Assembly (NCBI GenBank): GCA_007123575.1
Contig: SKKV01000300.1
Coordinates: 1 to 18,033, forward strand
Direction: 5' to 3'
Source: Wenzhouxiangella sp.
GTDB lineage: Bacteria; Pseudomonadota; Gammaproteobacteria; Xanthomonadales; Wenzhouxiangellaceae
Length of the DNA: 18,033 bases
Shown here: piece after piece, positions 7,069-14,514 of the stretch
Numbering within the stretch: position 1 is the stretch's first letter
Layout: the number at the start of each line of letters is the position of its first letter
The notes under the pieces: model-generated
What the model was told of the DNA's origin: nothing
The model's input: the letters and a program-made list of their open reading frames with translations, nothing else
Database searches by the model: none
Program-made: the position numbers and the translations under genes

Positions 7069-7080
7069 CAGATACACCCT

Positions 7081-8202
7081 ATGGCGGCTGACTACTACGA
7101 AGTACTGGGCGTGTCCAAGAACGCGTCTGCCGATGAGCTGAAAAAGGCCTATCGACGGCTGGCGCGGAAATACCACCCCGATGTCAGCCAGGAAGCCGAC
7201 GCCGAAGACCGCTTCAAGGAAGTCCAGAAAGCCTACGAGGTGCTAAAGGACGACCAGAAGCGGGCAGCCTATGACCGTTTTGGCCCAGAGGCCGTCAACG
7301 GCATGGGCGGTGGCGCACAAGGCGGTGCCGGCTTTGGTGACATCAACGATATATTTGGTGACATTTTCGGCGACATCTTCGGAGGTGGCAGGCGCCGCCA
7401 GAGCCAGCGTTCGCGACGCGGACAGGATCTTCGCTATACCCTGGAGCTGGACCTGGAGGAAGCGGTCAACGGGATCGACAAGGAAATACGCATTCCTACC
7501 GTCGGCCGCTGCACGACCTGCGATGGCACGGGATCGAAAAGCGGCAAGCTGGAAGTTTGTTCAACCTGCGGCGGCCAGGGCCAGGTGCGCATGCAGCAGG
7601 GTATTTTTTCTGTGCAGCAGACCTGCCCGACCTGCGGCGGAAGTGGCAAAGTCATCAAGGACCCCTGCGACGTCTGTCACGGCAGTGGCCAGGTTCGCGA
7701 AACCCGCACTCTGCAAGTCAAGATTCCGCCCGGCGTTGACGAAGGGGATCGGATTCGGTTGACCGGGGAAGGTGCCGCCGGTGCCCAGGGTGGACATGCT
7801 GGCGATCTGTACGTCGATATCCAGGTCCGTCCCCACCCGTTGTTTCAGCGCCAAGGCGATGACCTGTATTGTGAGGTGCCAATCCCGATTACCACGGCGG
7901 CGCTGGGCGGTCAGTTCAAGGTGCCGACCCTGGACAGCTCGGTGATGCTCAAGATTCCCGCAGAAACCCAATCAGGCAAGTTGTTTCGGTTGCGTGGCAA
8001 GGGCGTTCAGTCCGTTCGCAGCCGCAGCGCCGGTGATTTGCTGTGCCGAGTGGCAGTAGAGACGCCGATCAACCTGACCCGCGATCAAAAGGACCTGCTG
8101 CGCCGTTTCCAGGAGTCTTTCGGCGAAGGCAGCGACCACAATCCCCAGTCCTCCGGCTGGGCCGACAAAGTCAGAAGCTTTTTTGATCGGATGGGTTTGT
8201 AA
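7081..8202 (+). CDS. dnaJ: chaperone DnaJ (type I Hsp40)
   Basis: Co-chaperone that delivers substrates to DnaK and stimulates its ATPase, 373 residues. The J domain spans residues 1-70 with the essential HPD at 32-34. A Gly/Phe-rich linker follows, containing a repeated DIFGDIFGDIFGG. The zinc domain (about 144-205) has four CxxCxGxG-type repeats: CTTCDGTG, CSTCGGQG, CPTCGGSG and CDVCHGSG. Two beta-barrel substrate domains and a dimerisation tail complete the protein. All cysteines are in place, so this is a functional type I DnaJ. It lies 12 bases behind dnaK in the same operon. A small 5-bp stem in the 74-base gap to dapB has no T-tract, so read-through into dapB is possible. Confidence 0.98.
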   Translation: MAADYYEVLGVSKNASADELKKAYRRLARKYHPDVSQEADAEDRFKEVQKAYEVLKDDQKRAAYDRFGPEAVNGMGGGAQGGAGFGDINDIFGDIFGDIFGGGRRRQSQRSRRGQDLRYTLELDLEEAVNGIDKEIRIPTVGRCTTCDGTGSKSGKLEVCSTCGGQGQVRMQQGIFSVQQTCPTCGGSGKVIKDPCDVCHGSGQVRETRTLQVKIPPGVDEGDRIRLTGEGAAGAQGGHAGDLYVDIQVRPHPLFQRQGDDLYCEVPIPITTAALGGQFKVPTLDSSVMLKIPAETQSGKLFRLRGKGVQSVRSRSAGDLLCRVAVETPINLTRDQKDLLRRFQESFGEGSDHNPQSSGWADKVRSFFDRMGL

Positions 8203-8276
8203 GCTGGGGTCGGACAGTCTCGACCGGCCTGACGGTCCGCCGTGAATGCAGCGAGCAAATCGGCTATGCTTTAGCC

Positions 8277-9020
8277 ATGAGTCTCGGTATTCTAGTCAGT
8301 GGTGCCAGCGGCACTATCGGTCAATCGCTGATCGAAGAGGTCGGCGCAGATTCGCGTTTTGCCATTCTGGGCACGGCCACCAGCGAACGTTTCTTCGAGC
8401 CGGATCTGAATGCCGACGCGATTATCGATTTTTCGCATCCGCGCCTGCTTGAGCGCACCCTGGACTATGCCTTGCGGCATCGTCTGCCCTTGGTAACCGG
8501 GACTACCGGTCTACCCGGCCTGCTCGATGAGCGCTTGCAGGAAGCGGCTCGTAGTATTGCAATTTGCCAGGCCGCCAACTTCAGTATTGGGCTCAACCTG
8601 ATGCTACGGCTGGCCGCCGAGTCCGCCCGCGCGCTTGGCGACGATTTCGATATCGAAGTGCTGGAAATGCATCATCGCCGCAAAATTGACTCGCCCTCCG
8701 GCACAGCGCTGGCCCTGGCCAGGTCGCTGGCCTGCGCGCGCGGGTTGGTCACCCACGAGGCCTTGGTACATGACCGCAGCCGGCATCGAATACCGCGCAG
8801 CCGCGGAGAGCTCGGCGTTGGGGTGCTTCGCGGCGGGGATGTGGCCGGGGAGCATACAGTTTATTTTCTCGGTGAGGGCGAGCGCCTGGAGCTTACTCAC
8901 AGAGCCACTGATCGCCGAATCTTCGCGCGTGGTGCGCTATTAGCTGCGCTCCGCCTGCAGGATCAGTCTCCCGGCTTGGTCGAGTTCTCGGACTTGGTGC
9001 TCGGTCAAACCGCCAAATAG
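8277..9020 (+). CDS. dapB: 4-hydroxy-tetrahydrodipicolinate reductase DapB (compact form)
   Basis: Second enzyme of the diaminopimelate/lysine branch: it reduces 4-hydroxy-tetrahydrodipicolinate with NAD(P)H in the cytosol, feeding lysine and peptidoglycan synthesis. Visible motifs are the Rossmann GASGTIG (9-15), VTGTTGL (73-79) and the family signature EMHHRRKIDSPSGTA (130-144), with catalytic His132 and Lys136. The 247 residues are about 20-25 fewer than the E. coli enzyme. The shortening falls between the first beta strand region and IIDFSHP (49-55), which normally carries residues contacting the nucleotide ribose or phosphate. dnaJ-dapB adjacency is conserved in Pseudomonas and Xanthomonas; the carA gene that usually follows is missing, with convergent rne in its place. 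Confidence 0.95.
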   Translation: MSLGILVSGASGTIGQSLIEEVGADSRFAILGTATSERFFEPDLNADAIIDFSHPRLLERTLDYALRHRLPLVTGTTGLPGLLDERLQEAARSIAICQAANFSIGLNLMLRLAAESARALGDDFDIEVLEMHHRRKIDSPSGTALALARSLACARGLVTHEALVHDRSRHRIPRSRGELGVGVLRGGDVAGEHTVYFLGEGERLELTHRATDRRIFARGALLAALRLQDQSPGLVEFSDLVLGQTAK

Positions 9021-9041
9021 CGGCTGGTTAGGTTTCTTGAA

Positions 9042-9066
9042 TCCGGCCGCCGCTTCGACGGCCGGA
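9042..9066. terminator. candidate bidirectional hairpin between dapB and rne
   Basis: TCCGGCCG (9042-9049) and CGGCCGGA (9059-9066) form a perfect GC-rich 8-bp stem with a nine-base loop, located in the 57-base gap between the two convergent stops. The position is right for a shared terminator. However, neither strand has a proper T-tract directly after the stem: the plus strand continues CCCAAAACAG and the minus strand TTCAAGAAAC. It may instead be a 3'-end stabilising or pause hairpin. Confidence 0.4.
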
Positions 9067-9077
9067 CCCAAAACAGA

Positions 9078-11555
9078 TTACTTGTCGTTGCTGTCGGAAA
9101 GGCGATACAGCCCGCCTTCTTCCTTGACTGGGCGCGGGTCCGGGTCAGGGTGCTGTTTTTCCTGAGGCTTGGTCTCCTGCTTGCCGGAATCACCGCCAGA
9201 CGGCGCGTCGTTCCGCTTTGCCGATTCTGGAGACCGGGATTCAGACCTTTCCTTGGCCGGCGGCGGGCTGCCCTGGTCCAACGGCTTGCTGTTGTCCTTG
9301 GGCTTTTCCTGATGGTGTTGTCGCTGTTTCTCTTGAGAGCCGTTGTCTTGCGACGAATTGTCTTGCGCCGCGCCGGGCGCGGGACGGTCCTGGCGCTGGG
9401 GCTGCTTGTCGTTACTGCCGGCATCAGCGCCCTTGCCTGAGTCTTTTTTTGTATTGCCGCTGGACTGGTCGGGTGATCCTGACGGGCTGGACTGGTTCTG
9501 CGCCGAATTGCCACGCGCAGTTTTACGTTTCTTGCCGCCGCGCCGGCGCCGCTTTTTTTTCTTTTTCGGACGATTGTCGTCGGTGCCGCCGGCATCTGGA
9601 CGATTGCCCTGACTGACATCTTGACGCTTGTCCTGGTTGTTGTCGTTCTGGCGATTGTCACCTTGACGAGCGTCGTCGCTGGCGGTCTTGCGCCGCGACT
9701 TCTTTTTCTTCTTGCGCCCGGGCCCTCCCTGATCATCTTTGTTGTCGGACGAGCCATGATCAGCCTTGACCCGCTTGCGATGGTGATCTCTGGAGAACTG
9801 GCCCTTGCGCGAAGCCCCGGGCTTGGCCTGCTTGGCCGGGCTATTGTTTTCCTTTTGCCCAGTGCCGAAGAGGCTTGCAAAAAATGCCTTGATGCTATCG
9901 ATCAGGCTGCGCTTCTTGCGCTCCGGGGCTGGCGCTGCCGGACGCACCCCCGAAACGGCGGCTTGGGCAGGTGGTTTCGGTGGTGGCTGCTGAACGTCGT
10001 GACGCTGGTAGCCACCGTGGTTGTCGACTTCTTCGCTGGGCGTCAGCGCGTAGCTGGGTTCATCAATGTTCTCGTTGGTCCGCAGCCGCTGCACTTCGAA
10101 GCGCGGTGTTTCCATGTCGTCGTTGGCAACAATGGTGACCGGCAGCTTGTTGCGCTGCTCGATCTCGGCCAGGGATGCGCGCTTTTCGTTGAGCAGGAAG
10201 TTGGCCACGTCGACCGGCGCCTGAACGATCACCCGCGAGGTGTGATCCTTCATCGCTTCCTCTTCGGCCAAGCGCAAAATGGACAAGGCCAGCGATTCAA
10301 TCGAGCGGATTGAGCCATGCCCGTCGCAGCGCGGGCAGGTTACATAGCTGGACTCGCCCAGCGACGGCCTGAGGCGCTGACGCGACATTTCCAGCAGGCC
10401 AAAGCGTGAAATACGCCCGATCTGAACCCGGGCCTTGTCCATGCGCATGGCTTCGCGCAGCCGGTTTTCGACCTGGCGCTGGGCGTCCTTGCTCATCATG
10501 TCAATGAAGTCGATAACCACCAGTCCACCCAGGTCGCGAATTCGAAGCTGGCGAGCGATTTCGTCGGCCGCTTCCAGGTTGGTCTGGAGGGCGGTTTCTT
10601 CGATATCGGCGCCCTTGGTCGCCCGGGCCGAGTTGATGTCGATCGACAGCAATGCCTCGGTGTGATCAATCACCACGGCGCCGCCCGATGGCAGGCGCAC
10701 TTCCCGGGCAAAAGCCGATTCGATCTGGCTTTCGATCTGGTAGCGTGAAAACAGCGGGATGGGGTCACGGTAGATTTTGAGCTTGCGCAGGTTGTGTGGC
10801 ATTACCTGTTGCATGAATTCCCGCGCGTCCTCGAACACCTGTTCATCGTCAATCAGGATCTCGCCGATATCTTCACGCAGGTAATCCCGGAGCGCGCGAA
10901 TGATCAGCTTGCTTTCCTGGTAAACCAGAAACGGTGCCTTGCGCGCTCCGGCTGCTTCCTGGATCGCGCTCCAGAGCTGGGTCAGGTAGTCAAGATCCCA
11001 CTGCAGATCTTCCTGCTCGCGCCCGACACCCGCGGTGCGCACGATCAGGCCCATGCCGTCGGGCACCTCGATTTTCTTCAGCGTGTCGAGCAGGTCCTTG
11101 CGATCATCGCGCGAAATCTGGCGCGACACGCCGCCGGCACGGGGATTGTTCGGCATCAATACCAGGTAGCGCCCGGCCAGGCTGATAAAGGTGGTCAGCG
11201 CCGCGCCCTTGGTGCCCCGTTCCTCCTTGTCGACCTGGATGATGACTTCCTGGCCTGCCTTGACCGCGTCCTTGATGTCGACCCGGTTGCCGCCATCGAG
11301 CTGCTTCTGGGCCTCTTCGCTGAAGTACTCGCGACTGATTTCTTTCAGCGACAAGAAGCCATGGCGCTCGGAACCGAACTCGACAAAGCAGGCGTCAAGA
11401 CTGGGTTCAACGCGGGTAATGCGGCCCTTGTAAATGTTGGATTTCTTTTGCTCCTGGGCGGGAACTTCAATGTCCAGATCCAGCAGGAACTGGCCATCAG
11501 CAATCGCGACACGCACCTCTTCGGGCTGGGTCGCGTTGATCAGCATGCGTTTCAT
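9078..11555 (-). CDS. rne: ribonuclease E
   Basis: Essential endoribonuclease that drives mRNA decay and rRNA/tRNA processing and scaffolds the degradosome at the inner membrane; 825 residues. The catalytic half begins MKRMLINATQPEEVRVAI, then the S1 domain (about 37-125), the 5' sensor and the DNase I-like domain. Metal-binding Asp306 (SIDINSARATKG) and Asp349 (VVIDFIDM) match E. coli D303 and D346, and the Zn-link CPRC is at 407-410. The C-terminal part (about 510-825) is low complexity. A probable membrane-targeting amphipathic helix, SLIDSIKAFFASLFG, lies near 550-564. Two basic blocks follow (about 614-623 and 663-681), then a Gln/Asn/Ser/Pro-rich tail. The frame runs further upstream, but MKRM at 11555 is the family start and has AGAGGA upstream. 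Confidence 0.98.
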   Translation of the reverse strand: MKRMLINATQPEEVRVAIADGQFLLDLDIEVPAQEQKKSNIYKGRITRVEPSLDACFVEFGSERHGFLSLKEISREYFSEEAQKQLDGGNRVDIKDAVKAGQEVIIQVDKEERGTKGAALTTFISLAGRYLVLMPNNPRAGGVSRQISRDDRKDLLDTLKKIEVPDGMGLIVRTAGVGREQEDLQWDLDYLTQLWSAIQEAAGARKAPFLVYQESKLIIRALRDYLREDIGEILIDDEQVFEDAREFMQQVMPHNLRKLKIYRDPIPLFSRYQIESQIESAFAREVRLPSGGAVVIDHTEALLSIDINSARATKGADIEETALQTNLEAADEIARQLRIRDLGGLVVIDFIDMMSKDAQRQVENRLREAMRMDKARVQIGRISRFGLLEMSRQRLRPSLGESSYVTCPRCDGHGSIRSIESLALSILRLAEEEAMKDHTSRVIVQAPVDVANFLLNEKRASLAEIEQRNKLPVTIVANDDMETPRFEVQRLRTNENIDEPSYALTPSEEVDNHGGYQRHDVQQPPPKPPAQAAVSGVRPAAPAPERKKRSLIDSIKAFFASLFGTGQKENNSPAKQAKPGASRKGQFSRDHHRKRVKADHGSSDNKDDQGGPGRKKKKKSRRKTASDDARQGDNRQNDNNQDKRQDVSQGNRPDAGGTDDNRPKKKKKRRRRGGKKRKTARGNSAQNQSSPSGSPDQSSGNTKKDSGKGADAGSNDKQPQRQDRPAPGAAQDNSSQDNGSQEKQRQHHQEKPKDNSKPLDQGSPPPAKERSESRSPESAKRNDAPSGGDSGKQETKPQEKQHPDPDPRPVKEEGGLYRLSDSNDK

Positions 11556-11754
11556 CGTTGATGATCCTCTTGCGCCCCAGTCCTGGAGTACAGGCCATTG
11601 AAGAGGATGCCGCCGCAACAGCAGATTGTGCCCGCTTGATTACGGCATGCGTGCCTGACAATCGCACCACGGGGAAGCCCGAAGACCAGGCCTTATCTGG
11701 ACAGGTCCCATGCCGGTTTGCCAAATTGTCTGCACTTTCGTTGTCGTGACGGCC

Positions 11755-11773
11755 CAACTCGTGAATCGAGTTG
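11755..11773. repeat. 7-bp hairpin-forming inverted repeat in the rne leader
   Basis: CAACTCG (11755-11761) and CGAGTTG (11767-11773) are exact reverse complements with the five-base loop TGAAT. It lies about 200 bases upstream of the rne start codon, within the predicted rne leader. Confidence 0.45.
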
Positions 11774-11849
11774 CGGCAGCCACTTGGCATCCATTCCCGG
11801 GCTTGAAAACTCAATCGCGTACCGGGAGCGCGTCATTTTTGTTGTGTCG

Positions 11850-11872
11850 GGCCGGCACCCGCAGTGCTGGCC
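11850..11872. repeat. 9-bp hairpin-forming inverted repeat in the rne leader
   Basis: GGCCGGCAC (11850-11858) and GTGCTGGCC (11864-11872) pair over nine positions with a five-base loop. One position is a G-U wobble in plus-strand RNA and an A-C mismatch in the minus-strand (rne) RNA. This is the strongest stem in the 752-base spacer and lies about 300 bases upstream of the rne start. Confidence 0.45.
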
Positions 11873-12201
11873 GTCTCTTCAAGGTCGCGGACGGGGCGTT
11901 CTGGCCGGGACGGCGCTGCCATCTCCAAAGCCTGTATCGCGATTGTCCTGCGACCGGTTCATTTTCTGGCGCGGTTGCCTGCACTAATCGGCAAGAACCA
12001 CGCGGTAAAGCTTTGTTGTCGAGGTTTCCCGCTGTCGGCCGCTAGTGCCGGTGTCGGGTTCACGATCGATTCTTCGCTGCCGCCAGGCGCTTGATGACTG
12101 TGGCAAAATGGCGTCAGGCGGCTGGGAAATCGGATGCTAGTCAAAGGTCGCGGTGCCAGTCGGGCGCGCAGCCTTGTGCCTGAATAAACCCCAACCGCAA
12201 T

Positions 12202-12230
12202 ATATTATCATTTATCCACCGTATTGGAAA
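12202..12230 (-). promoter_or_regulatory. candidate sigma-70 promoter for rne
   Basis: Reading the minus strand, TTTCCA (12230-12225) is followed after 17 bases by TAATAT (12207-12202), each a four-of-six match to sigma-70 boxes. An overlapping GATAAT (12209-12204) matches the -10 at five positions but at 15-base spacing. This AT-rich patch stands out sharply from its GC-rich surroundings. The same patch also gives TATATT and TATTAT on the plus strand and could hold the rluC promoter, although no good plus-strand -35 was found. Confidence 0.4.
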
Positions 12231-12242
12231 CTCTCGTGGGTC

Positions 12243-12263
12243 GCCTGAACCCTTGGATCAGGC
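12243..12263. repeat. inverted repeat upstream of rluC
   Basis: GCCTGA (12243-12248) and TCAGGC (12258-12263) form a 6-bp stem; after one A-A mismatch, two more C-G pairs close a CTT loop. It lies 45 bases before the rluC start codon, so it would be in the rluC leader if transcription starts in the AT-rich patch near 12200. No T-tract follows. Confidence 0.35.
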
Positions 12264-12307
12264 AATGCCGAAACAAGGATGCGACTCGATGATCGTAACA
12301 ATGGGCG

Positions 12308-13228
12308 ATGACTGATCAAGGAACCGGCGCTCGCGTTCAACACGTCAAAGTGGCTGCCGATCGCGCCGGGCAGCGCTTGGACAATTTTCTGATCGGGCAT
12401 CTTGGCGGCGTGCCCAGAGGCCTGGTCTACCGCCTGGTGCGAACCGGCCAGGTGCGCGTCAACGGCTCGCGAGCCAAGCCGATGCGCAAGCTCGCCGCCG
12501 GCGATCAGGTGCGCATTCCCCCGGTAGCGACCGATGCGCCCAAACGCGGCGCGGTTCCTGACGGTCTGGTCGAAACCATCCGCCAGCGCATCCTGCACCA
12601 CGACAAGCATATCGTGGTCATCGACAAGCCGGCCGGGCTGGCCGTCCATGGCGGCTCGGGACTTAACTACGGGCTCATGGACGCGATTCATGCGATCGCA
12701 AAAGACTGGAAGCCAGTACATCGTCTCGATCGACCGACCAGCGGCCTGCTGCTGCTGGCCTGTCATCACCAGGCCGTGGTCAAGTTGCAGCGGGCCTTTG
12801 CCGAGCGTGAGGTCGACAAGCGCTACCTGGCCCTGCTGCGCGGCAGCCTGCCCGAAGATCGCATTCGGGTCGAGGCCAGCTTGAAAAAGATTCGCGACGG
12901 CAGCGGCCAGCGGCGCATTATCGTGGCTGATGATGGTCAGCCAGCGGTGTCGGAGTTCCGCTGCCTGGAGCGCTTGCCCGGCTACAGCTTCGTCGAGGTC
13001 GAGATCGAAACCGGGCGCACCCACCAGATTCGCGCGCACGCTCGCCACATCGGCCACCCGGTTGCCGGCGATGACCTGTACGATGAAATGGCAGGACCAA
13101 AGGAATTGAAGCGATTGTTCCTGCATGCCCACTACCTGCGCCTGCGCTGGCCAGAAGATCGGGTGTTCAATGCGCCCCTGCCAGATGAACTTGGCGAGGT
13201 CATTGAACGTCTCAAGGCAGACTTCTGA
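12308..13228 (+). CDS. rluC: ribosomal large subunit pseudouridine synthase RluC
   Basis: RluA-family enzyme that isomerises uridines in 23S rRNA (positions 955, 2504 and 2580 in E. coli RluC); 306 residues. An N-terminal S4 RNA-binding domain (about 20-70) contains RLDNFLIGHLGGVPRGLVYRLVRTGQVRVNG. The catalytic domain has VVIDKPAGLAVHGGSG, then VHRLDRPTSGLLLLA with the catalytic Asp at 141, and later ETGRTHQIRAHARHIGHPVAGDDLYD. The usual HRLDRDTSG here reads HRLDRPTSG, as in TruC-type relatives, but the catalytic Asp is intact. The RluC call rests on the S4 domain and on divergence from rne, the E. coli arrangement. The start has only a weak ribosome site. A 38-base gap separates it from lolC. 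Confidence 0.92.
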   Translation: MTDQGTGARVQHVKVAADRAGQRLDNFLIGHLGGVPRGLVYRLVRTGQVRVNGSRAKPMRKLAAGDQVRIPPVATDAPKRGAVPDGLVETIRQRILHHDKHIVVIDKPAGLAVHGGSGLNYGLMDAIHAIAKDWKPVHRLDRPTSGLLLLACHHQAVVKLQRAFAEREVDKRYLALLRGSLPEDRIRVEASLKKIRDGSGQRRIIVADDGQPAVSEFRCLERLPGYSFVEVEIETGRTHQIRAHARHIGHPVAGDDLYDEMAGPKELKRLFLHAHYLRLRWPEDRVFNAPLPDELGEVIERLKADF

Positions 13229-13266
13229 ACCCATAGCGCAGACTTCCAAGGAAATCCCGACCGTTC

Positions 13267-14514
13267 ATGTATCAGCCTCTAACCGTTTTTGTTGGCCTGC
13301 GCTATCTGCGCGCCAAGCGCCGCAATCATTTCATCTCTTTCATTTCCCTGATCTCCATGGCCGGGATTGCCCTGGGCGTCATGACCCTGATTACGGTGAT
13401 CAGCGTGATGAACGGTTTCGAGCGCGAGCTGCGCGAACGCATCCTGGGCATGATCTCTCATGCCACGATTCAGGCGCCGGACGGGCGTTTTTCCGGCTGG
13501 GAGCGGGTCATCGAGCAGGCTCGCGAACATCCCGAAGTGATCGGTGCTGCGCCTTTCGTCGAACAGGAAACCATGCTCCGGGCCGGTTCGCGCACCTCCG
13601 GCGCGCTGGTCCGCGGCGTTGATCCGGCATCCGAGCCCGAGGTGTCCGACATCCATGAACTGATGGTGCGCGGTGCGCTTGAAGACCTGGTACCCGGCCA
13701 GTGGCAGGTGCTGATCGGCGTAGGCCTGGCCAATCGCTTGGGCGTGGGGCCGGGAGATTCAATCACCATCTTCGCTCCCGAAATTCGGGCCACGCCGGCT
13801 GGCGTCGTGCCGCAAGTGCGGCGCTTCGTGGTTGGTGGCCTGTTCGAGGCCGGGGTGCACGAGTATGACACCGCCCTGGCCGTGATTCACTACCAGGATG
13901 CCCAGCGCCTGTTTCGCCTGGAAGACAATATCGGCGGCATCCGCCTGAAGCTTACCGACATGATGCGTGCCCAGCGTATCGCCCGCGAGCTCAGCGCCGA
14001 ACTGCCCGGGTTTTACCGGGTTCGGGACTGGACTCAGCAGCACGCCAACTTCTTCCGCGCCGTGCAGACCGAGAAAACGGTGATGTTCATCATCCTGTCG
14101 CTGATCATTGCGGTGGCGGCGTTCAACATTATTTCAACCCTGGTCATGGTCGTCACCGACAAGCAGGCCGACATTGCCATTCTCAAGACCATGGGCCTGG
14201 GCCCGCGCCGGATCATGGGCATCTTCATGATCCAGGGTTCGCTGATTGGAGTGATAGGAACCATGCTTGGGGTTGTTCTGGGTATCATCCTGGCGCTGAA
14301 TGTCGAGACGGTGGTCTCGGCCATCGAGGGCGTGCTAAGTATCGAGTTTCTATCGGCCGAGGTCTATTACATCTCCGATTTGCCGTCTGAACTTCGTGCC
14401 AGTGACGTGACTCGCTTTGCCCTGGTTGCCCTGGCCCTGTCGCTGCTGTCGACCATTTACCCGGCCTGGCGAGCGTCCCGGACCGAACCGGTGGAGGCGT
14501 TGCGCTATGAGTGA
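13267..14514 (+). CDS. lolC: lipoprotein-releasing ABC transporter permease LolC/LolE
   Basis: Inner-membrane permease that extracts outer-membrane lipoproteins and passes them to LolA; 415 residues. The N-terminus VGLRYLRAKRRNHFISFISLISMAGIALGVMTLITV leads into the first membrane helix (about 22-48). A large periplasmic domain (about 50-265) follows, then three helices at about 272-296, 318-345 and 382-400, and the family ending SLLSTIYPAWRASRTEPVEALRYE. Residues 176-187 (TPAGVVPQVRRF) resemble the LolC Hook that recruits LolA. The gene overlaps lolD by eight bases (ATGAGTGA). Only one permease gene is present: comEC follows lolD, where Pseudomonas has lolE nearby. The protein may therefore act as a LolF-type homodimer, or lolE may lie elsewhere. 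Confidence 0.93.
   Translation: MYQPLTVFVGLRYLRAKRRNHFISFISLISMAGIALGVMTLITVISVMNGFERELRERILGMISHATIQAPDGRFSGWERVIEQAREHPEVIGAAPFVEQETMLRAGSRTSGALVRGVDPASEPEVSDIHELMVRGALEDLVPGQWQVLIGVGLANRLGVGPGDSITIFAPEIRATPAGVVPQVRRFVVGGLFEAGVHEYDTALAVIHYQDAQRLFRLEDNIGGIRLKLTDMMRAQRIARELSAELPGFYRVRDWTQQHANFFRAVQTEKTVMFIILSLIIAVAAFNIISTLVMVVTDKQADIAILKTMGLGPRRIMGIFMIQGSLIGVIGTMLGVVLGIILALNVETVVSAIEGVLSIEFLSAEVYYISDLPSELRASDVTRFALVALALSLLSTIYPAWRASRTEPVEALRYE

Larger units (their letters stand above)
11556..12200 (-). promoter_or_regulatory. probable long 5' leader of rne; no credible gene in 11556-12307
   Basis: The 752 bases between divergent rne and rluC contain only short open frames whose translations look non-coding (Cys-, Arg- and Ser-scattered, no family resemblance, several overlapping in different frames). 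If the promoter at 12202-12230 is right, the rne transcript carries a leader of about 640 nt. Several inverted repeats lie inside it: 11755-11773, 11850-11872 and a looser one at 12079-12122. E. coli rne has a 361-nt leader with hairpins that RNase E uses to control its own message, so a long structured leader fits the family, though no sequence homology to that element is claimed. Confidence 0.5.

Noticed and set aside
5956..7176. 406-codon open frame on the minus strand opposite dnaK
   Set aside because: Antisense frame produced by strong codon bias in dnaK; a Leu/Val/Gly/Arg-rich translation with no recognisable domain.
8212..8240. Hairpin after dnaJ (GACCG/CGGTC) as a terminator
   Set aside because: Only five base pairs with no T-tract; alternative pairings compete.
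9150..10313. Several plus-strand open frames opposite the rne tail
   Set aside because: They are complements of the low-complexity Lys/Arg/Gln/Ser tail of RNase E; hydrophobic-looking runs such as LLFLL come from the reversed basic codons.
11558..12144. Small open frames in the rne-rluC spacer (both strands)
   Set aside because: Overlapping frames with erratic composition, no ribosome sites of note and no similarity to known families.
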